64,000 bases of DNA, taken from contig OW240920.1 in assembly GCA_933207985.1 (NCBI GenBank), positions 125,837,184 to 125,901,183 of the forward strand. Direction: 5' to 3'. Below, piece after piece: positions 55,735-64,000 of the stretch. This DNA comes from Pelobates cultripes. Taxonomy: Eukaryota > Chordata > Amphibia > Anura > Pelobatidae. The translations under genes and the position numbers were made by a program. Every line of letters begins with the position of its first letter. The stretch's first letter is position 1. The notes beneath the pieces are model-generated. The model worked only from the letters and a program-made list of their open reading frames with translations. It did no database searches and was not told where the DNA came from.

Positions 55735-56370
55735 CAGTTTTTCAGGTGTTTTCACTCACAGACCCAAATATATTAGATGCTCTTTTTAGCTTGTAAAATT
55801 GACAAGTGATTCTCTGGGCCTATGTTGCCTTTGAGACAGTATAGCAGCCCAGGAGAGTAAATTACCCCCATGATTGCTTATCGTTTTTAACCCCTTAAGG
55901 ACACATGACATGTGTGCCATGTCATGGTTCCCTTTTATTCCAGAAGTTTGGTCCTTAAGGGGTTAAAAGTAGGCAACTCAGGGTATTCCGAATGGTATAA
56001 TTGGAGCTGTTTGGTCTAGCCACTTTATCACAAATGCTGGCCCCATTTAGTGTCCTATTTTCTTTTTTTCATACACATGAATTATATTTTTACACATGAG
56101 TTAGTGCAATAAAGCCTCTGTATTTTTATTTGACACTATTTCAGTACCCACACGTACCAGTTTTTCAGTTTTGTTCGGTAAGTTACAGGGCCAAATATAT
56201 TAGATGCCCTTTTCAACTTTGACTTTGTAAAATTGTCAAGTGATTTTCTGGGCCTATGTCACCTACCTTTGAGAGTACATGGCACCCTATGAAAGAAAAC
56301 TACCCCTGTGAAGGCATTTTCACAAGTTTTCTAAATGTAGTATACTGAGTTGTAGCCACTTTACAATGGA
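55735..56370 (+). repeat. dispersed repeat R, two direct copies
   Basis: Copy 1 (55735-56090) and copy 2 (56140-56370) both read CCAAATATATTAGATGC.CTTTT, then TTGTAAAATTG.CAAGTGATT.TCTGGGCCTATGT. Copy 1 is interrupted by the MITE at 55887-55966. Confidence 0.65.
55887..55966. mobile_element. short MITE with TTAACCCCTTAAGGAC ends
   Basis: TTAACCCCTTAAGGACACAT and its complement GTCCTTAAGGGGTTAA bound an 80-bp element. The other R copies lack it. Half-copies of the same end occur near 54428. Confidence 0.75.
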
Positions 56371-57501
56371 TGGGTTTAATGTAAACAGGGTCAGGGAACC
56401 CAGACGTCAGAATAGTCTGTAAAACAAGCCAATAGGTCGGTACAGGCAGATAACAAAGTGTAGTCAGGACAAGCTGAGGTTAGGCTTGTCCCCAACTGCA
56501 ATCTGCAGCTTGGAAGGGAGCGGGTACGCGTGGGAGGACTTATCACAGTGGCTTGCTATGCCACCCCAAACTGCTTTTACGTCCATATGCCACCGGACGG
56601 CATAGTATGCCGTAAACAATCTGCATAGATCTGATACATTCAGTAATACATTTCTTTTGCTTATGCCCTTAGGCTAGAAAATGTAACAGTTAACATTATA
56701 GCTTTTATATTTGGATCATTTTATAGAATAGATTTGGAGTCAAAGTCTGCCCGAAAGCCACAAAACCCTAAATCACGTACACGTATTTCTCCTTAAAAGG
56801 AACTGTCACTTAAATAGAAATGATATCAGATAGTGAGGAATAAAATGAAATCAAAGAGAAAGATATGTATTTATTTAAATTGAAAGTATTTGAAAGCACA
56901 GCAAAACAAAAATATACAAGTTAAAATTAAACCCAGGCAGTCAATGTAGATAAAATCAGTATATCCTTAAAATCAACTGTAATATTAGAATCATTACTTT
57001 CACAGCAGTAATATACGGTGGTGTCAACATTTTTTGGGCGATATGGCAAGTTGGAAGTCTAAGGCACAGGAGTTGAATTTTTGATGCTAGAGCCATTTAA
57101 GTGAAAAACAAATGGAGAAAATGTTATTTATTTTATAGTCACTGACAAGCCTGGAATTTTCCTGGAAGTTTACAGTCTTAGCCAAACCAACAGGGTTTTT
57201 CCCCCAAACCACACATAAAAAAATGATGCAGATATTTGCAGCAACTAAACGATTTTTCTCCGGAAAATGGGAAAATCCACACGCCGCACCTCTAGCAAAT
57301 CGGCCATAAATTGAGTTTTAAAAAAGAAAAAAAAAGTCAGAAAAGCAGCTAATGCTAATTATTAAAATACATACAGATTTGTGAAGTGTCACAAGTGTCA
57401 CTAGTGGATGGTGAGTCATAGATCACCCACAAAGCTTGCTAAAAAAAAAAATCTCTGCTTATTGCCCAAATAAAAAACATTCTGTCAAGTAACCTGATTT
57501 C
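56371..57501. other. unassigned sequence
   Basis: 56400-56650 is GC-richer with a foldback (GCTATGCCACC.., GGCATAGTATGCCG) that may be transposon-derived; the rest is AT-rich. Confidence 0.35.
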
Positions 57502-57561
57502 TTAAAGGAACACTGCAATGTTAAGAATACATATCTGTATTCCTAACACTACTGCCTTGGT
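57502..57561. repeat. T2-like MITE left part, cut by the hAT-like element
   Basis: TTAAAGGAACACTGCAATG at 57502, then a small palindrome (AATACATATCTGTATT). Continues only to 57561. Confidence 0.5.
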
Positions 57562-58405
57562 CAGAGGCGTAACTAGAAACCACTGAAAACTGCACTGGGG
57601 CCCCCCTGTGTGTCTCATCCCTCTGCCAGCCCTTCCACACATCTCATCTCCTTCTGCCAGCCACTCCACACGTTTCATTCTCCCCCCAGTCCCTCCATGT
57701 TTCTTACCCCCCCAGCTTCCCCATTTGTCTATCCTGCCCACCCCCTCCATGTGTCTCTCCCATTCACACTGACGGAGAGACACACACTGACAGACACTGA
57801 CAGACAGACACACACACACTGACAGAGAGACACACTGACAGACAGACACACTGACAGACAGACACAAACTGACAGACATACACACTGACAGACAGACAGA
57901 CACCCACACTGACAGACAGACACACACACACTGTCAGACAGACACACACACTCTCACAATTTAATTTTTTGAGGCCCACCCAGCCTCCCTACCTTTAGGA
58001 GAGCTGGTGTGGGTTCTCTCTCTGGGGTCCAGTGTGGGGCTTTTCTGTAATCTGGCATTTCTCTCTCCTCTCGCACGCTGTTTAGTGTGCCAGGGCCGGA
58101 ATGACGTCATATCCCGGCTACCGGCATCACAGAGGGCGCGCAAGGAAGGAGAGACGAACTGCTAGATCAGCCTCCCTTGCCTCCCACACTGCAGCAGCCT
58201 GCCACCTGTCCTCCTACCCCTTGCAGTATATATCGGCAGAGTAGGCACCTGCCATCCAGGTAAGCAGGCGCCTACTCTGTCTAACTGCATAGGAGCCGAT
58301 TTGGGGGTGGCCACATGGCCACCTCCTGGGACCCCTGTAAGAGAGCTCCTCTCGGTGCCCCCACCTTCGGCGGATGACGGTCACAGGGGACAGCAGCTGC
58401 GCCAA
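57562..58405. mobile_element. hAT-like element, left end and interior
   Basis: Begins CAGAGGCGTAACTAGAAACC, as in 39500-40106. Interior: a CA array with ACTGACAGACACA units (57775-57955), then GGTCCAGTGTGGGGC.., CGCACGCTGTTTAGTGTGCC and GGAATGACGTCATATCCCGG, which parallels 4560-4730 of the 2560 element. The right end is not certain. 58240-58290 holds a small hairpin, and the region runs into the LTR at 58406. Confidence 0.5.
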
Positions 58406-59403
58406 TGTTAGTTCTTGTAACGGAGCTCCCTGTACTCCGACCGAGTACCCTCTATTGACGGATGCTCCTAGCACTTCCTGAGGACTCCAAGCACTGCAGC
58501 AGACACCGCAACCACCGCAGACTCCGCAACTGCCGTATCTTGACTGGAGTCTCACCGTCTTCCTTCCACCCTGGATCAGCTTCTGTCCTCCAGGACTGTG
58601 TGGGAAAGAACTCTTCCTTCCACCCTGTATGAACCTCCAGCATCCAGGACTGTGTGGTGAAGACCCCTCCTCCAAGGAGAGCGTGTCCAGAACAAGCTCT
58701 TAAAAGAGCTAAGTGACTCAAACTCAGGAGAGCATGCAGAGCATAGCAATCCCCAGTGTGATTATAACATCTCTCTCCAATAACGAGACAAGGCTACGTT
58801 TAGAGGGATCAAGAAGAACTATCAAAACCTTTATTTCCCTTGGGACCAGCCAATAGGGTCACCACAATAACATTGTTGTGAAACCTCAATAAAATCACAA
58901 ACAGTCAAACCATATCAAGCAACACACAGTGACTTATCACAACACAATGGCACATTTTAAAAGGGGTGGGGGGAGACAATATCTAACAGTAAATATCTCA
59001 CCTGCCTGCAAAATTAGCAATATGCAAATCTACCCGAATATGCAAATGAACCAGTCTTGCAATTCAGGTAGTGCATATTGCTGTTGCTACCAACAGAGGG
59101 CACTAGACAAGCTCCATAGCCAAAACCACCTAGTTGGTAGCAAACCTCAGCAATACAAGAGAGCAGGCAATACATTACACAGTACACACACACACTATAA
59201 ACAATTACATAACACACACCCTGCACCTATAATGGGTACAGGGTGACTAAAACATAAGATAAATAAAGCAGTCTACATAAATAGTCTGTCTGAAGGTAGA
59301 CTAGGGGCTTTAAAGCCAGATACATGAAAGAGTCATAGTCACAGGGGAGGAGGCTGGCAAGTAGGCCTCTCCAGGACCAAGTGGCGAAGGGCACTTCGTC
59401 ACA
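58406..59403 (-). mobile_element. LTR candidate with possible primer-binding site
   Basis: On the minus strand it starts TGTGACGAAGTGCCCTTCGC (59403) and ends ..ACAAGAACTAACA (58406). Immediately beyond is TTGGCGCAGCTGCTG, which could be a tRNA primer-binding site (TGGCGC..). That would make it a 5' LTR of a minus-strand element, but no internal genes follow. Same family as 754-1300. Confidence 0.5.
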
Positions 59404-59751
59404 GTTCTGCTACTGGCCCTGGTGCCCCTGTACAATTAGGTTTCGCCCCCTGTAATCTTATAATAAAAACAAAAGAATATATTTTAACAAAAATGTACTT
59501 GTTAACCAATTGTAATATGCACTAAATGTTACTTACAAACTGTGATGCACACTTTTTTTGTGATTTACTCTGCCTAGACAGTCTATTTTTATTACAAAAA
59601 TTAAAAAATTCTCATATAAATAAAGATAAAAAAATAATAATAATAATTATTCCCACATCTCGAGCGCCAAGTCTCCCTTGGCACTTCCAAGACCTCCTCC
59701 TTCATTGATGTCATACTGGAGGTGTGCAAATCCAATGCCTTCCACAGAGCC

Positions 59752-60007
59752 TTAAAGTAGCTCTGTAGGCACCATAACCACTTCATCTAATTGAAGTGGT
59801 TATAATACTTGGAGTTATAGGCCACTGGTTCCTTCATCAATCTTAAACGACTTATCCACAGTCTAGCGCCATTTAGCATTTTTTCTTTGTGGTGTAAGTT
59901 GGAGCATAACTCGACCTTCACCATATCGTATTTGGCTAACTCGCTGCATACTGCCAGGAAATGAGCATCTCTGCAAACTGCTTCATTCAGTTGAAATGGA
60001 AGTGCCT
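59752..60007. repeat. degenerate T2-like MITE
   Basis: TTAAAGTAGCTCTGTAGGCACC, then a palindrome (AACCACTTCATC..GAAGTGGTT). Right end decayed. Confidence 0.4.
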
Positions 60008-60265
60008 ACAGTAACTTGACATAGTAACATAGAATTCTAGGTTGAAAAAATGACTCAAACCCATCTAGGTTCATCTTTAAAAACATTTTATTATACTGTT
60101 GATTCCAACGAAGACCAAAAAAATTAAAAAACAAACCAACTATTTGAAGCGATGACCGATTATACCAACAACAAAAAAGGGGGGGGGACCATCTTAACTC
60201 CATAATGGTATTCAGATTCCTTTCTGGATTAACAACCTGTTCACATACAAATATCTAAGTTTTTT
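60008..60265 (-). mobile_element. CR1-like 3' UTR fragment (minus strand)
   Basis: CATAGTAACATAGAATTCTA at the low-coordinate end is the complement of a CR1-type ATTCTATG tail. It is followed by CATCTAGGTTCATC-like sequence and a purine-rich stretch. Confidence 0.55.
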
Positions 60266-62755
60266 CTGGAATTGTGGAAAGTCTAATTGTGGAGAGGTTG
60301 AGATACCACATTTATCTCAGTGCCCTCTTTGTAGAAAGAGTTTGTAGCATGTTGCTACATTGGGGAACAATATTCTTTGAACCAATAAATATTTTTGTAT
60401 ATTTTCAATATTCTAACTTTTTCAGAGATTTAAGGAATGACTTGTTAAATAAAGAAGGCGACCAGACGAGATGTCTATAATGGCACAGTCCATAGCCCAT
60501 GGCATCTCATGGCATTTAGAGCAATGGACCTTTTGTTTCCCTTTGACATCTATGCTCTTCCCTTATGCCAACACTTGGCTGATGACGAGTTGAAAACCAG
60601 GTTGCAACATTTTAAGCCATTACAGCAAATCTGGAAAATATCTTAAACTTCACTGAGTAATTCTTCCAACTTGGCTTTTTTGGATGAAATTTGCAACTCA
60701 GTTGTCACAGTACCACAAATCACTGTTCGTGAATGCAACCTCTTGTGGTATTAATTACAATATTTAGTCTTGGCAGAGAAGTTCTAGGTAGATTTCCAGA
60801 GAAAGTAAGACGAGAGTTATATAATTGTTTCGAATTGAAAGGTGGGGCAAAATTCTGGAAGTAGAACCCAATGCAATGAACTGGAGAATTCCATTGATTT
60901 TCAAGGTGATTGTTTCATTTTAACAACTTTGCCCTACTTTTCTATTTCTGACAATTTTTTACAAATCCCTCGTACCAGTTCAATTCTGATTAGTATCATT
61001 GTGGTAAGGGATTTGGAAAAGGAGGTGGGCATGTCAGCAGAGGTGAAGATGAATGGTGGCTTTGCCTGATAGAAGCACAGGCATGTCAGAAAAGTGTGCG
61101 CATGCCAGGCTGATTGATCATTCTCCATATTCTCCCAATAACACCACTAAAGTTAGAAGTCATTGTCACCTTAAAACTGGTTTTAACGGTTGTTGTTGTT
61201 AATCATATAATCTTGAGATAAATATGACGCCAACATTGGATTAATAACAACAAAATGGCGATTGCTATTATTTTAGGGGCTCGACGTTATTGACAGCCAA
61301 TCCAATAACGTAGCAGCCCGTGCACATTCAGAGATGTGGGTGGCGCTACAAAAATGCTAACCTATGCAAAGATATTCAGTAGATGAGCTATAAATGTTAC
61401 TTTTGTGACATTGAATTTCTAACACTGTATTGTTTTTGTGTTTGTTGTTATGCTTGAAATACTTTGACTCCTGTGAGATAATCCTTTAATCACCAGTGGA
61501 GATGAGATTACTTTGCATGAACAATTCTTTAACAATAGCAGATTACAGTAAGTAAGCAATTATTTCCATGCTTAGACTATGCTTTTCATAGATAAGTCGG
61601 CGAGGAAGCATTGTTAATTTCAAACCACACGCAAACATCTCACGTCCACAAAAATTTTTTTTTTTATTATTTTCATCTTAATTAAAGTATAAGTTATGTT
61701 TACATTTTAGAGCAATCATGTCAAACCAAGGCTCAATTCTAGAATGTTATTTAGGTGCAAATCCCATAATTCTTCACCATGTCATGGCTGGTAGGAAGGG
61801 ATTCGTGGGAATCCAAGCTAAGCTAAAAAGGCATAATTTGACAATCCTCTTGTAGACTAAGTGGTGAAATAATGGTTACTATCTAACAGGCTTTTACACT
61901 AATGAACAATTGCTCCCTGCAATTTAAAATGAATTCAAAGTGAATTGTACATTTAAGGCAAAAATCGCTAAATTGTAGAATTCTCAAAGTCAATTCTCTT
62001 TCCAGTTTGGCGATTTTGTCTTTAAATTTGAAATTCACTTTAAATTCTCAACAATTTTCACTTTAGTGAATAAATAATTCAAAGGCTAAGGTGAGTTGAT
62101 TAACTGTGTACTGAAAAAAAAAGAGGGATGGGACACATAGGGCTATTTTATTCATTTTGATTATATGTTTTATGAAATTTGTTTTGTACTATTTGTTTGT
62201 GTTTGAGTATGTTGCCCCTTCATTTTACCTGAGATAACTTTGGTCATTCCTTTCCTGCACAAGCACTTTATTATCTAATGTGGACTTCCAGCTTCCAGGT
62301 TTATTCTTATGGGCCTTATTTCATTGGTTTACTCATTAAAGCAATTTTGAATTTATTGTGGTTACTGCACTATAGTTTGTTTGTTTTTTTGGATATATTT
62401 TTTTATTTTTTTTTATGTTTTTATTTTCAATTGCTCTTTTTCCACATGAGCTTCGGAAACAATTTGAAAGAATCCAGGAATTGAACAGCCTACGTATTGA
62501 AGTGCCTTCTTATTCATACATTTTGTGAGTTTTACCAATAAATCCAGCAAAGAAAGGTGTTTTTTTTAACTTTATTACACTATATGTGCCTTATCTTTGC
62601 ATTTGTAGATATTCCGTTGTTTTGAGATTTTCTTTATAAGAATGCAGAGGAGCTCTAAGCATATCTACAATATTGCAGTGAGGAAAGGGTAATACCCTTT
62701 TAATTTAATTTTGATTATTTTTATAAATTGTCTTTTGTGAGTGTGTGTGCAACTT
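60266..62755. other. unassigned AT-rich sequence
   Basis: No gene recognised; short frames only. Poly-T at 61660-61675 and 62570. Confidence 0.4.
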
Positions 62756-62935
62756 TTAGGTATTTCAATATATTTATTTATTATTTATTTATTACCGGCA
62801 TTTATCAAGTGCCAACATATTTTTCAGCGCTGTACAATTGGGAAAAAGACAAACACAATACAAACAGACCGATACAATAGGTAGAGGACCCTGCCCGTGA
62901 GCTTACAATCTAAAAATATATAACTTAAAACATAA
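62756..62935 (-). mobile_element. L2-like LINE 3' tail (minus strand)
   Basis: Minus strand: GATTGTAAGCTCACGGGCAG, GGTCCTCTACC, then CAGCGCTG and a TAAATAAATAA tail, paralleling 17000-17142. Confidence 0.7.
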
Positions 62936-63071
62936 CTTTTATTACTATCCTAAAATCAATCACAGCATTCAAATGGTAAGAAATTAAAAATCACAGTAGC
63001 TCAATAATAGCTTAGGATTCAACCAAGTCACAAGGGGAAGCACAAAAGTGTGTGAAAATTTAAATGTGAAT

Positions 63072-63300
63072 TTAAAGGGTTAGTCCAGCCCTTTGGATGG
63101 GGGGCACCTTTTCTGTTTAATGTGTCCTATTGGGCACTATGAATTAGATCCCACTTCAGTTTGTAGTATAGCCTGCAAAAAATATATTTTACTTACCTGG
63201 AATCCAGCACTGGGCTTTGACTTCCACACCGATTCCAACATCGCAGGGGCACCACAAGGTCCAATCACAGATATCTCATAGAGAATCCTGTGATTAGTCC
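63072..63300. repeat. T2-like MITE fragment
   Basis: TTAAAGGGTTAGTCCAGCC, followed by TTTACTTACCTGGAATCC AGCACTGGGC, matching the split copy at 7632/12100-12260. 3' end not identified. Confidence 0.5.
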
Positions 63301-64000
63301 AATTTGCAGTCTTAGAGTACATGCGCACATTTCAGGCTGGCAAGACGATGGGGGAGTGGGGAGGAGGGGGAGGGAAGGTTTCTTCCAGAGTTAGAGTGGA
63401 GAGAGACATGATAGAGTACACACAGCTTTTCCTTTCAGGGCACTTATCTATTACATGAGTAACAGGTGACTATTTGGTAGCTAGCTCGCCCTCTGTAATC
63501 ACTAAGGACGTGGTAAATAAAGAAAAGAGGAAGATAAAATAAATTAAATTAGACAGCTGCACACTCCAAACCATATTATCACAGAATTATAGAAAATCAG
63601 GTATCTAAATTGTCCAAAATGGGTGCCAAGAGGCAGCAGCTCAACCAGCTCTTGTTGAGGCAGTTCCTTCCTTTTAGTCACATAACAAACAAGACAGGTG
63701 CCCTTGAAGGCATGATTAGTGAAATTTCATCATAATTTAGCTTGAGGGATAGCATGTGTCCAAAAAGCCTGGGCAATTTATTTTCTATTTATTTATTAGA
63801 CAATTCCTTCTCAAGGCAATTCACCAAACAGTGAGTTGTCAGGAAAACACCAATGAAATACCTATTTTGGGGTAAAAAGACAACACTGTTCCCAACTTAG
63901 CTTTTTTTTGTTCTTAAAAATGTAATTAGGGAAAATTTGGACAATATGCAGTTTATTCCATTTGTGTGTTTCTATGGGGTTTGTTCACTAAACACAGAAT
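63301..64000. other. unassigned AT-rich sequence
   Basis: No feature recognised. Confidence 0.4.

Noticed and set aside
59404..59452. TTTCGCCCCCTG at 59441-59452 as the right terminus of the hAT-like element beginning at 57562
   Set aside because: Terminal similarity is partial and flanking 8-mers (GCCTTGGT and TAATCTTA) do not match.
1..64000. CRISPR array, tRNA or rRNA genes
   Set aside because: No regularly spaced identical repeats with unique spacers and no recognisable tRNA/rRNA sequence; the many short repeats are eukaryotic microsatellites and MITEs.

Overview
This window looks like a non-coding, repeat-saturated piece of vertebrate nuclear DNA. It most likely comes from an anuran amphibian. 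The base composition is AT-rich, interrupted by GC-rich transposons. The repeats seen together are CR1-like and L2-like LINEs, an L1/Tx1-type fragment, Ngaro-type tyrosine-recombinase retrotransposons, a Tc1/mariner element, hAT-like elements with 8-bp target duplications, and many TTAA-flanked MITEs beginning AGGNNCACTATAG (T2/Kolobok-like, best known from Xenopus). A teleost is less likely but cannot be excluded from sequence alone. I recognise no host exon, tRNA, rRNA or CRISPR array. Two 100-N runs (20156-20255 and 30573-30672) are assembly gaps.

The central feature is a nearly full-length Ngaro-type element on the + strand (22481-29912). It has the split direct-repeat layout A1 - genes - B1 - A2 - B2. 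It encodes a broken Gag, an apparently intact reverse transcriptase/RNase H, an apparently intact tyrosine recombinase with the R-K-HxxR-W-Y set, and an SGNH (GDSL-type) hydrolase module. The repeat copies differ by only about 1-2%, so the insertion is fairly young. A 649-bp solo LTR with a GATGG target duplication has landed at the Gag/RT boundary, and Gag also carries an in-frame TGA. A second, older and more damaged Ngaro relative lies on the - strand (about 8052-11966). It has lost the 5' half of RT and the recombinase core but keeps its own SGNH hydrolase remnant. That copy sits inside a long Penelope-like foldback (7711-12090), which itself sits inside a T2-like MITE: three levels of nesting.

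Left to right: CR1 and LTR fragments (0.1-1.3 kb); a hAT-like element full of CA/GT arrays (2.6-5.0 kb); unassigned DNA; the nested - strand Ngaro block (7.6-12.4 kb); MITEs, a foldback and an L2 LINE (12.8-17.1 kb); an L1 fragment at a gap (20.2 kb); two LTRs of one family (21.2 and 25.1 kb); the + strand Ngaro (22.5-29.9 kb); a GA-minisatellite hAT-like element (30.0-31.4 kb); a dead Tc1 element (33.7-35.2 kb); MITEs (36-38.6 kb); Penelope-like and TG-rich DNA (38.9-40.1 kb); a degenerate tandem triplication carrying four later transposon insertions with matching empty sites (42.2-48.8 kb); CR1, hAT, LTR and MITE debris to the end.

If the + strand Ngaro genes were expressed they would act as one system. 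Gag would bind the RNA, RT/RNase H would copy it, and the recombinase would insert a circular DNA made through the split repeats. The hydrolase module's role in this family is unknown. The most useful leads are this hydrolase-bearing Ngaro, the nested insertions whose empty sites can be read directly, and a 181-bp-arm near-perfect palindrome inside the hAT-like element at 42.7-44.0 kb.
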